Below, piece after piece: positions 1-9,084 of a DNA stretch of 64,000 nucleotides. The position numbers and the translations under genes are program-made. The notes under the pieces are model-generated. The model was given only the letters and a program-made list of their open reading frames with translations. It had not been told where the DNA came from and did no database searches. The stretch's first letter is position 1. Each line of letters begins with the position of its first letter. Origin of the DNA: Rhodoferax sp. WC2427 (GTDB lineage Bacteria > Pseudomonadota > Gammaproteobacteria > Burkholderiales > Burkholderiaceae_C); NCBI RefSeq assembly GCF_040822085.1, contig NZ_CP162006.1, forward strand, positions 2,046,001-2,110,000, given 5' to 3'.

Positions 1-617
1 ACACGGGTCTGTCCACCGTCAACCTGGCGGCTCGCCAACGCATGCTGTCGCAGCGCATGGTGCTGCAAACCGTGCTGGCCGCGCAGGGCGACAAGGCCCA
101 GTTGCAGGCGGCAGAACGCACGCTGAGCCTGTTCTGCGAGAGCCAGGCCACGCTTCTGCAGATGCCCAAAAAGCTCGACGAGGCCAGCGCCCGCAAGGTG
201 GAGGCCGTGTACCACGGCGTGCAGGGCGTGGGCGGCAGCATCCAGACCTTCACCAAACTGGTGCGTACGGCACTGGACCACATCGGCCAGCGCGACCTCG
301 GTCAAGCCAGATCGGTCGCCCAGGTGGTGGCGCACACCGACGCGGTATTGGAGGCCCTGAACAAGGTTACCACCGTGTTCGATGACATCAGCAAGACCCA
401 ATCCGACAGCATGAAGCGCGAGCTCAGCGGCATCGTCAGCGATATCCAGAACGTGGCCCGGGAAGCCAAAGTCGTGAGTTTCAACGCCCTGGTCATTGCC
501 GCCCGCGCCGGTCAATTTGGCCGTGAGTTTGCCGTGGTGGCGAACGTGTTGTCGGGGATCACCGGCAAGATTGACGGCCTGTCGCGCGAAGCAATTATGT
601 TGGCCGGGCGCCGATAG
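1..617 (+). CDS. PilJ/MCP-like chemoreceptor, C-terminal part (5' end outside window)
   Basis: The reading frame is open from the first bases, so the true start lies upstream. The visible part begins with STVNLAARQRMLSQRM, which resembles the type IV pili methyl-accepting N-domain (PilJ-N, nitrate/nitrite-sensing type), where a 'GRQRMLSQRM' helix is typical. Near the C-terminus SFNALVIAARAGQFGREFAV resembles the cytoplasmic hairpin tip of methyl-accepting proteins (family form [20 protein letters not shown]). The protein stops only about 25 residues after this tip, so the returning helix of the hairpin and its methylation sites are missing. Normal coupling to CheA/CheW therefore looks doubtful. 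It may be a short receptor variant or a decayed gene. No downstream partner is co-oriented closely enough to suggest an operon. Confidence 0.7.
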   Translation, partial: TGLSTVNLAARQRMLSQRMVLQTVLAAQGDKAQLQAAERTLSLFCESQATLLQMPKKLDEASARKVEAVYHGVQGVGGSIQTFTKLVRTALDHIGQRDLGQARSVAQVVAHTDAVLEALNKVTTVFDDISKTQSDSMKRELSGIVSDIQNVAREAKVVSFNALVIAARAGQFGREFAVVANVLSGITGKIDGLSREAIMLAGRR

Positions 618-688
618 AAGCGGGGTACGGGGCAGGGCAGGGGCGGCAGGATTACACTCGCGGCCCTTTCTTCCTTCCGTGCCATCCG

Positions 689-1768
689 ATGCCTTCTTCC
701 CCGGCCAAGCAGCCCCGCACCCGCAAGTCCCCGGTGGCCGACCCGCAACAGCAACTCAGTCTGTTGTTCAATGAAGCTCCTGAGACGGCGCCAGCTCCCA
801 CACCAGCCCCTGCCGCTGTGCCCGTTGAGCTTGCAACAGCCCAGCCTGCCATCGCGATCACCTCCGATGGGGAGGCCCTGGCGCTGCAACTCGAACAACA
901 CCCTGACTACCGCGTCTTGCGCCGCCTGGTGCCGCAGTTGCACTTCGCCGCGGCCTCCGGCCCGGGCGTGAAGCGCCTGCTGGTGCTGGACACCGAGACC
1001 ACCGGCCTGGAGCACAGCCGCGACAAGATCATCGAGCTGGCCCTGCTGCGCGTCGATATCGACACCGCCACCGGTCTGCCCTGTGGCAGCGTGCAGGTGT
1101 ATGACGGCCTGGAAGACCCCGGCCAGCCCATCCCCGACATCGCCCGCAAGATCACCGGCATCGACGACAGCATGGTGGCGGGCCAGGCGCTGGACGAGGC
1201 CCGCATCACCGAACTGCTCGAAGGCGTGGATTTGGTGGTGGCGCACAACGCCGGGTTTGACCGCCCGTTTGTCGAAGCCCGCCTGCCCGCGTTCGCCGCC
1301 AAGGCCTGGGCCTGCTCGTTTGCCGATATCGACTGGAAGCAAGAAGGCCGCGATTCCGCCAAGCTCACCGCCCTGGCGCTGGACCTGGGCCGGTTTTACG
1401 ACGCACACCGCGCCGAAATGGATTGCCACGCCTTGCTGGCGGTGTTGCAGGCCCCCATGCCGATCGCAGGCCACACCGGCCTGGCGCATCTGTTGGCCGC
1501 CGCCGAGGGCACCCGCTACCGCCTGCAGGCCAATGGCGCACCGTTTGATGCCAAAGACGCACTCAAGGAACGCGGCTACCGCTGGGACGCGGCCAACAAG
1601 GTCTGGCACACCCGGTTGATGGATGAAGCTGCCCTGCAAGGGGAATGCGATTGGCTGGCCGCCGCGGTCTATCGGGGCCGGGCGGCCCGGGTGCAGGTCG
1701 AGGCGCTGGATGCCCGCGTACGCTACGCCAGCCGCGCCGGACTGTTGACTTGGCGCAATATTGGATGA
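689..1768 (+). CDS. DnaQ-fold 3'-5' exonuclease (DEDDh)
   Basis: A 359-residue protein with an Ala/Pro-rich N-terminal tail (about residues 1-80) followed by an exonuclease domain. Exo I is LVLDTETTGLE (Asp and Glu ligands), Exo II is VVAHNAGFDRPF, and Exo III is HRAEMDCHALL, with the His and Asp of the DEDDh subgroup. These features match the proofreading exonuclease fold of DNA polymerase III epsilon and related repair or RNA-processing nucleases. After the domain comes a C-terminal stretch (RYRLQANGAPFDAKDALKER) whose role I do not recognise. Length and tail differ from the replicative DnaQ, so a stand-alone exonuclease is more likely. The ATG at 689 is the first in frame, but no strong ribosome-binding site is seen. 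The stop codon touches a dispersed repeat copy. Confidence 0.75.
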   Translation: MPSSPAKQPRTRKSPVADPQQQLSLLFNEAPETAPAPTPAPAAVPVELATAQPAIAITSDGEALALQLEQHPDYRVLRRLVPQLHFAAASGPGVKRLLVLDTETTGLEHSRDKIIELALLRVDIDTATGLPCGSVQVYDGLEDPGQPIPDIARKITGIDDSMVAGQALDEARITELLEGVDLVVAHNAGFDRPFVEARLPAFAAKAWACSFADIDWKQEGRDSAKLTALALDLGRFYDAHRAEMDCHALLAVLQAPMPIAGHTGLAHLLAAAEGTRYRLQANGAPFDAKDALKERGYRWDAANKVWHTRLMDEAALQGECDWLAAAVYRGRAARVQVEALDARVRYASRAGLLTWRNIG

Positions 1769-1822
1769 AATAGGCCTCCTGTGCTTATACACTGGGCGTG
1801 AGTAGCTATAAAAATAGTAGCT
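1768..1822 (-). repeat. Dispersed AGCTGCT repeat, copy A
   Basis: Read on the minus strand, this copy has the family core TAGCTACTCACGCCCA, then TATAAGCAC and AGGCCTATTT, preceded by the CTATTTTTA arm. It begins at the stop codon of the exonuclease gene. Confidence 0.75.
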
Positions 1823-2033
1823 TTGAAAAAATGTGTTTCTACGGCTGTCAACGGCAAATATAGAAAAGCATCCTCCAAATTGAGGATAAAAACCCCCCAC
1901 TGATGGCGCGGTATACACCGTGGCGCACGGGTAGCCAGTCAATCAAGAGGATAATGCAGCCTTCGATCCGGCCGTGCGCCGAACTATTTCCTTGCCAAAT
2001 TGATGCAATTGGCACCCAACTAAGGCTCTATCC

Positions 2034-2267
2034 ATGGCGAAAGCTGATTCCAAAACTGCCATGCTGGCCGACGGCCTGCGTTACAAGTCCAAAGCCTCCG
2101 GTTCCCCCTTCGCTGCTGCAGCGTCGTTTGGCGGGGCCACCATGTCCTGCTTTTTGTGCGGTAAGCACCGCACCCGTTCCCTGATGGGCACCCGCAAGGT
2201 GCTGGGCAAGTCGCAAGCCGTGTGCGCACCTTCGTGCCAGGCGATGGACGAAGCCGCTGCAGGCTAA
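2034..2267 (+). CDS. Small CXXC-containing protein of unknown function
   Basis: A 77-residue basic, Ala/Ser-rich protein starting MAKADSKTAMLADGLRYKSK. The central CFLCGKHRTR contains a CXXC pair, and a third Cys (CAPSC) sits near the C-terminus, so metal binding is possible. An AAGG sequence lies a short distance before the ATG. The codon use and good spacing support a real gene, but I do not recognise the family. It precedes another small basic ORF on the same strand. Confidence 0.5.
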   Translation: MAKADSKTAMLADGLRYKSKASGSPFAAAASFGGATMSCFLCGKHRTRSLMGTRKVLGKSQAVCAPSCQAMDEAAAG

Positions 2268-2375
2268 ATTCAATTTAAAGCCCCTTTAAACCCCATTTGA
2301 CCGGCTGTGTGGGCAAATCGCCCGCGCGGTTGTGGCCTAATCGCGGGTTGTCACATTTTCTTTGGAGTAAACACA

Positions 2376-2540
2376 ATGGCAAAAGAACCCCGTACCGAAG
2401 CCGAGCGCCTGGCTACCCCCCGTCCCACCCCACTGCCTGGCTACGCCAGCCCGGTCAGCCGCGGCCAAAAGCGCAGCCTGGAGCGCGGTGTCGCTACGCG
2501 TAGCAAGAAGAACCCTGGCAAGCGCGCGCGCCAAGGCTAA
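2376..2540 (+). CDS. Small basic protein of unknown function
   Basis: A 54-residue, Lys/Arg-rich protein (MAKEPRTEAERLATPRP at the start, RSKKNPGKRARQG at the end). I prefer the ATG at 2376 over the upstream in-frame ATG at 2307, because TTGGAG lies about 10 bases before it. The composition suggests nucleic-acid contact, but that is inference only. A GC-rich hairpin follows the stop codon. Confidence 0.45.
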   Translation: MAKEPRTEAERLATPRPTPLPGYASPVSRGQKRSLERGVATRSKKNPGKRARQG

Positions 2541-2560
2541 GCCCTTATTGCACACCTTCG

Positions 2561-2599
2561 CGCCGCGTAGGCGGGCCCTACCGGGCTGCCTACGCGGCG
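2561..2599 (+). terminator. Hairpin downstream of the small basic gene
   Basis: A perfect 12-bp stem (CGCCGCGTAGGC / GCCTACGCGGCG) with a 15-base loop is followed by TTGTCGTTT. The T tract is weak, so this is a probable rather than certain intrinsic terminator. Confidence 0.55.
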
Positions 2600-2630
2600 T
2601 TGTCGTTTCTGCAGGTGACAAAATAGACCT

Positions 2631-2870
2631 ATGTCCAAACACAAATCCGGGCCCAGCGAGTGGGTCACCAAGATGCTGGCGGTGATCCGCACCGGCAACG
2701 CCCAGGCCGCGATTGCCCAGATCAAGGCTGCCCCTAGCGCCAAGGATGTCGCCCAACTGCGGGCCCTGCTGCAGTTGCCCAACGCCCCCGCGCGGCACCC
2801 GAATGTGGATACCGCCATCGACGAGCAGGTGGTGGCCCTGGCCAGCCCGCGCCTGCACCGCGCACCATGA
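2631..2870 (+). CDS. Hypothetical protein, 79 aa
   Basis: A small Ala-rich protein starting MSKHKSGPSEWVTKMLAV; no family recognised. It is probably helical. Its stop codon overlaps the ATG of the next gene (ATGA arrangement at 2867-2870), which suggests translational coupling with the dioxygenase-like gene. Confidence 0.5.
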   Translation: MSKHKSGPSEWVTKMLAVIRTGNAQAAIAQIKAAPSAKDVAQLRALLQLPNAPARHPNVDTAIDEQVVALASPRLHRAP

Positions 2871-3235
2871 ACGACGCACGCATCAAGGGCTTCCATGCCC
2901 ACGTCTACTTTGATGCGGCCACGCAGGAGCAGGGCCGCGCCCTGTGCCTGGAGGCCGCCAGCCGCTTCAAGCTGGCCATGGGGCGGGTCCATCCGGGTCC
3001 GGTGGGTCCGCACCCGGACGGCAGCTGCCAGCTGGCCTTTGCACCCTCGGTGTTTGCCGAACTGGTGCCCTGGCTGGCCATGCACCGGCGCGGCCTGGTG
3101 GTTTTCATCCACCCCATCACCGGCAATGACCTGGTCGACCACCGCGACTTCGCCATGTGGATGGGTGCGGTACGGCCGCTGGACTTGTCGGTGCTGTCCG
3201 GATCGGACACGGTGTATGAGCTTCCCGAAGATTAG
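2867..3235 (+). CDS. DOPA 4,5-dioxygenase family protein
   Basis: A 122-residue protein beginning with IKGFHAHVYFDAATQEQ, the pattern of the DOPA 4,5-dioxygenase family (PF08883). Members are small proteins with conserved His residues: here FHAHVYF, GRVHPGPVGPHPDGS, MHRRGLVVFIHP and DLVDHRDFAMW. In fungi and plants the family extradiol-cleaves DOPA. Bacterial members are largely uncharacterised, so the substrate is not known. The gene starts inside the stop of the preceding small ORF and overlaps the following lipoprotein gene by 20 bases, so a compact operon is likely. Confidence 0.75.
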   Translation: MNDARIKGFHAHVYFDAATQEQGRALCLEAASRFKLAMGRVHPGPVGPHPDGSCQLAFAPSVFAELVPWLAMHRRGLVVFIHPITGNDLVDHRDFAMWMGAVRPLDLSVLSGSDTVYELPED

Positions 3236-3803
3236 CGCTGCGCTGGTGTCCCTGGCTCTGGTGGGCTGTGCCACCCCCATGAAGCCCATCGCCCAGCAAG
3301 AAGAATTCGATTCCTCGGGCAAGTACTCGCGCATGTTCGATGCCAGCCCCAGCGACACCTGCGAGGCCGCACGGCGCGCCTTGCTCAGCCAGGGTTACGT
3401 GATTTCGAATGCCGCCAAAGAGCTGGTGCAGGGACAAAAAAACTTCCAGCCCGAAAACGAAATCCATGTGCAAATGGACATCCGGGTGGTGTGCGCGTCC
3501 GAGAGCCGTGACGGCAAGCTCAGCCTGGGCTTTGTCACTGCGCTGCAGGACCGCTACGCCCTGAAGAAGAGCAACACCTCGGCCAGCCTGGGCGTGGGCG
3601 TGTTGGGCTCGGTGTCGGTGCCGGTCAGCTCCAGCAACGATGCGATGGTCAAGGTGGGCAGTGAAACCGTGTCCAGCGAGCGGTTTTATGACCGCTTCTT
3701 TGCGTTGGTGCAGCACTACCTGGCGCAAGACATGGAAGAGCCGGACGGCGAGGCGCTGGCCCCTCCCGCACCCGACAAGCCGAAAAAACCGCTAGCGCCG
3801 TAA
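3216..3803 (+). CDS. DUF2242 family lipoprotein
   Basis: A 195-residue protein starting MSFPKISAALVSLALVGCAT. The LVGC lipobox predicts cleavage before Cys and lipid anchoring in an envelope membrane. The rest (DTCEAARRALLSQGYVIS, LGVGVLGSVSVPVSSSNDA, RFYDRFFALVQHYL) is the form of DUF2242 proteins, whose function is unknown. The C-terminus is Pro-rich. I chose the ATG at 3216 because it places a normal signal peptide at the N-terminus; the frame is open much further upstream. Its 3' end overlaps the convergent thioredoxin-like gene by 12 bases. Confidence 0.7.
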   Translation: MSFPKISAALVSLALVGCATPMKPIAQQEEFDSSGKYSRMFDASPSDTCEAARRALLSQGYVISNAAKELVQGQKNFQPENEIHVQMDIRVVCASESRDGKLSLGFVTALQDRYALKKSNTSASLGVGVLGSVSVPVSSSNDAMVKVGSETVSSERFYDRFFALVQHYLAQDMEEPDGEALAPPAPDKPKKPLAP

Positions 3804-4154
3804 ACGCTGCGCCAGGGCCGTCACCTCCGGGTCGGCTGGCGCGCCGGGCGCCTCCAGCTGCGCCTGTACCAGCCGCTGCAAAGTCTCCATTTGTGGTGTG
3901 ATGCTGCCAAAGAAGCGCGCCGCGCCGTCCACCACCACCAGTACCGTTGGGAAATTGTCCACCTCGACGGGGTCCACCACGTCGGCCTGGTCTTCAATAT
4001 CCACCCAGACGAACTCGGCCCCGGGAAATGCGCGCCCGACCTGTTCAAACCGCTCCTGGTAGTCGCGGCAGCTCCCACACCAATCGGCGCACAGGCAAGC
4101 CACCCACAGGCGTGGCGCTGGGGGGGCTGGGGGCGTGCTTACTACCAATTCCAT
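3792..4154 (-). CDS. Thioredoxin-family protein
   Basis: A 120-residue protein with a thioredoxin active site ADWCGSCRDYQERF and the later cis-Pro region DNFPTVLVVVDG. The WCGSC pair indicates thiol-disulfide exchange. No signal peptide is seen, so it is probably cytoplasmic. The start region (MELVVSTPP) is encoded within a dispersed repeat copy that fills the whole gap from the upstream LysR gene. A short LysR-Trx transcript is possible, because the gap is only 39 bases. Confidence 0.7.
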   Translation of the reverse strand: MELVVSTPPAPPAPRLWVACLCADWCGSCRDYQERFEQVGRAFPGAEFVWVDIEDQADVVDPVEVDNFPTVLVVVDGAARFFGSITPQMETLQRLVQAQLEAPGAPADPEVTALAQRLRR

Positions 4155-4197
4155 AGCTGTTGGTCTTTATTCGGATGGCGCAGAGGGCTTATTTTAG
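4145..4197 (+). repeat. Dispersed AGCTGCT repeat, copy L
   Basis: The sequence reads CCATAGCTGTTGGTCTTTAT then GATGGCGCAGAGGGCTTATTTT, a diverged family copy. It contains both the start codon of the thioredoxin-like gene and the stop codon of the LysR gene, and so spans their junction. Confidence 0.55.
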
Positions 4198-5132
4198 GGG
4201 GCAAGCTCTGCAGGATCCGCTTGCGCCAGAACCTCCGCTGCGGTGGCTTCCAGCGACTGCCGCAACCAGCGCTGCACCGGGTCGTGCTGGTGCCGCAGGT
4301 GCCACAGCATGTACATCGGCAAGCTGGGGCAGGGTAGGGGCACGGAGCAGCTTTGCAGGCCACGCAGCATGCCCAGCGCCAGCAAGCCGGGCAGGGTGGC
4401 CAGCCAGGGGCCGGCGTGCAAGAACGCCGCAATGCCCGCAAACCCCGGCACGGTGGCCGCCATCCGGCGCTGGATGCCCTGGGCTTGCAGCCATTGGTCG
4501 ATGTCGAGCGTGCGACGGGGCTGGTACACCACGCTGATGTGCTCGCTGGCCAGGTAGTCGGCCAGGCTGCTGGGGGCCGCCCGCTGGCTGGCATCGAAGA
4601 ACACCCGGTAAGGCGTGGCAAACAGGCGCTTTTGCACCACATCGCTGGCATCGGGCGGGCGCGGCGACACCACCAGGTGGCAGCTGCCATCGCGCAGCAT
4701 CTCCGCGGTGGGCACCCCGGACGGAACGATGTGCAAGCTGACCTGGGGGGCCTGTAGCCGCAGCCTTTGCAGCAGGGCCGGTAGCAGCAGATCGCGCTGG
4801 AAGTCGTTGGCCGCAATGGTGAAACAGGTTTGCAACCGCGCCGGGTCAAACGCCTCGGGCGTGGCCAGACGCTGCATGTCTTCCAGTAGCAGGCGTGCGG
4901 GTTGGGCCATGGCTTCGGCCCGGGCGGTGGGCTGGATGCCGCGGCCCGACTTCACAAACAGCGGGTCGCCAGTGATGGCGCGCAGCTTGTCCAGCAAATG
5001 GCTGACCGCCGACTGCGTAACCCCCAGGCGCTGCGCAGCCCGGGTCACCGAGCCTTCTTCCAGCACCGCCAGCAGCAGCTGCAGCAACTGGCCGTCCAGG
5101 TGGGAATGATCGAATTTGCTCATGGGTTTCAT
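4194..5132 (-). CDS. LysR-type regulator, likely for ligAB
   Basis: A LysR-family protein with an N-terminal winged helix (QLLQLLLAVLEEGSVTRAAQ followed by RLGVTQSAVSHLLDKLR) and a C-terminal effector-binding domain. Translation may begin at 5132 (MKPMSKF), 5123 (MSKF) or 5183; the two inner sites give the usual LysR length of about 310 residues. It is transcribed divergently from ligAB with a 72-base gap that contains a matching inverted repeat. Control of protocatechuate ring cleavage is therefore the natural inference. Its stop codon lies in a dispersed repeat. Confidence 0.8.
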   Translation of the reverse strand: MKPMSKFDHSHLDGQLLQLLLAVLEEGSVTRAAQRLGVTQSAVSHLLDKLRAITGDPLFVKSGRGIQPTARAEAMAQPARLLLEDMQRLATPEAFDPARLQTCFTIAANDFQRDLLLPALLQRLRLQAPQVSLHIVPSGVPTAEMLRDGSCHLVVSPRPPDASDVVQKRLFATPYRVFFDASQRAAPSSLADYLASEHISVVYQPRRTLDIDQWLQAQGIQRRMAATVPGFAGIAAFLHAGPWLATLPGLLALGMLRGLQSCSVPLPCPSLPMYMLWHLRHQHDPVQRWLRQSLEATAAEVLAQADPAELAP

Positions 5133-5151
5133 GAAGATTATCGGGTTTATT

Positions 5152-5194
5152 TGTGGAGGTAGTTTGGGAATACTCCGTTTCACCTACTTCCACA
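5152..5194. promoter_or_regulatory. Candidate LysR operator for ligAB
   Basis: An inverted repeat TGTGGAGGTAG (5152-5162) / CTACTTCCACA (5184-5194) matches at 10 of 11 positions. The right arm abuts the AGGAG ribosome-binding site of ligA, so a bound regulator could also hinder ligA expression. No binding data exist. Confidence 0.5.
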
Positions 5195-5204
5195 GGAGAC
5201 AACC

Positions 5205-5546
5205 ATGGCCCAGGCCGAAATTCCCGGCACCACTTTGTTCGACGGTGTGCAAGCCCGCAAAGGCTACGCCCTCAACAAGATGTGCTTTTCCTTCAACGCG
5301 GCGGATGCGCGCGCCGAGTTCCAGCGCGACGAAGAAGCCTATATGCGCAAATTCGGGCTGAATACCGAGCAGGCCGAGGCGATCCGCCAACGCAATGTGC
5401 TGGCCTTGCTGGCAGCGGGCGGCAATGCCTACTACCTGGCCAAGTTCGCCGGTATTTTCGGGCTCGACATGCAGGACATCGGGGCCCAGCAAACGGGTCT
5501 GAGCAAGGCAGAATTTCAGGCCCGTCTGTTGGCCGCAGGAGCATAA
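5205..5546 (+). CDS. ligA: Protocatechuate 4,5-dioxygenase alpha subunit
   Basis: A 113-residue protein with the LigA fold pattern: KGYALNKMCFSFNAADAR, then the helical DEEAYMRKFGLNTEQ and AAGGNAYYLAKFAGIFGLDM. LigA is the small subunit that caps the active site of the extradiol LigAB enzyme, which opens protocatechuate (or a related diphenol such as gallate) between C4 and C5. An AGGAG site lies just before the ATG. ligB starts 2 bases after its stop codon, so both are surely co-transcribed. Confidence 0.88.
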   Translation: MAQAEIPGTTLFDGVQARKGYALNKMCFSFNAADARAEFQRDEEAYMRKFGLNTEQAEAIRQRNVLALLAAGGNAYYLAKFAGIFGLDMQDIGAQQTGLSKAEFQARLLAAGA

Positions 5547-5548
5547 CC

Positions 5549-6394
5549 ATGGCCAAAATCGTTGGTGCCATCACCACTTCCCACGTGCCCGCCATCGGCC
5601 GGGCGATTGCCAAGGATCTGCAAAATGATCCCTACTGGAAGCCCTTTTTTGACGGCTTCCCGCCGGTGCGCCAGTGGCTGGACGAGGTCAAGCCGGATGT
5701 GGCCGTCGTCATCTACAACGACCACGGGCTGAACTTCTTTCTCGACAAGATGCCCACCTTTGCCGTCGGCGCCGCACCGGAGTACCACCATGCCGACGAG
5801 GGTTGGGGCCTGGCCACCGCCGCGCCCTTCCAGGGCAACCAGGACTTGTCGTGGCACCTGATCAACCGCCTGGTGGACGACGGCTTCGACATCACCACCT
5901 GCCAGGAGATGCTGGTGGACCACGCCTTCTGCCTGCCCATGGACCTGCTGTGGCCGCACACCGACCCCCAAGCCGCCTGGCCGGTGACCACCGTGCCCGT
6001 CTGCCTGAACACGGTGCAGTTTCCCTTGCCCACCGCCGCGCGCTGCTTTGCCCTGGGCGAGGCCATTGGCCGGGCCATCACCAGCTGGGAAAGCGACGCC
6101 CGGGTGGTGGTGGTCGGCACCGGTGGCCTCAGCCACCAGCTCGACGGCCAGCGGGCGGGCTTTATCAACAAGGAGTTTGACCTGGAGTTCATGCACAGCC
6201 TGGTCAGCGACCCGGCCTGGGCCACCCGCTTCTCCATCCATGAGCTGGTGGAGAAAGTGGGCACCCAGGGCATCGAGCTGCTGATGTGGCTGACCGCCCG
6301 CGCCGCGCTGCCCGGCCCGGCGCGCCTGCTGCACTCCAACTACCACATCCCGATTTCCAACACCGCCGCCGGCCTGATGCTGATGGCCCCATAA
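5549..6394 (+). CDS. ligB: Protocatechuate 4,5-dioxygenase beta subunit (catalytic)
   Basis: A 281-residue class III extradiol dioxygenase. ITTSHVPAIGRAIAKD carries the first Fe(II)-ligand His, IYNDHGLNFF the second, and GTGGLSHQLDGQRAGFINKE the conserved His-containing segment near the active site. The reaction is Fe(II)-dependent meta cleavage of protocatechuate to 4-carboxy-2-hydroxymuconate semialdehyde. None of the later pathway genes (ligC, ligI, ligJ, ligK) is nearby, so they must lie elsewhere or the enzyme serves another diphenol. AGGAG at the end of ligA serves as the ribosome-binding site. A strong terminator follows. Confidence 0.88.
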   Translation: MAKIVGAITTSHVPAIGRAIAKDLQNDPYWKPFFDGFPPVRQWLDEVKPDVAVVIYNDHGLNFFLDKMPTFAVGAAPEYHHADEGWGLATAAPFQGNQDLSWHLINRLVDDGFDITTCQEMLVDHAFCLPMDLLWPHTDPQAAWPVTTVPVCLNTVQFPLPTAARCFALGEAIGRAITSWESDARVVVVGTGGLSHQLDGQRAGFINKEFDLEFMHSLVSDPAWATRFSIHELVEKVGTQGIELLMWLTARAALPGPARLLHSNYHIPISNTAAGLMLMAP

Positions 6395-6399
6395 AAAAA

Positions 6400-6427
6400 G
6401 CCCCTGCCGGACACATCCGGCAGGGGC
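6400..6427. terminator. Bidirectional terminator between ligB and rpoD
   Basis: An 11-bp perfect stem (GCCCCTGCCGG / CCGGCAGGGGC, loop ACACAT) is preceded by seven A and followed by CTTTT. It can serve both converging transcripts. Confidence 0.85.
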
Positions 6428-6445
6428 CTTTTCAAGGGCTGGTGC

Positions 6446-8812
<2,367 letters not shown>

Positions 8813-9084
8813 AGAACCTCAGGACAACAAAAAAACGAAATAAACCCGGGAGCCAGGGGCTACCGGCGCGGTTGCGTAGGGAGAGAGTGGGTGACTCGTT
8901 GGCAAGATGGGAGGGCGATCATTTGTAAGCCTGTTTCCAGGCCTACAGGCAGTCCTTGCGGTGGGGTGGCCGGTGCGCGCTATGGCGGCTGGGGCCGTAT
9001 CCGGAGGTGTTGCTGTCGCTCTTGCCGAGCAGTTAGCCTTAGATTATAGCCTGCCGGCCGAAATTCAAGCCTTTTTTGAGATTT
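8813..9084. other. rpoD-dnaG spacer without a gene
   Basis: This 272-base gap separates dnaG from rpoD. I see no convincing ORF, strong hairpin or repeat copy in it. It probably carries the rpoD promoter on the minus strand, but I cannot point to clear -35/-10 boxes. Confidence 0.4.
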
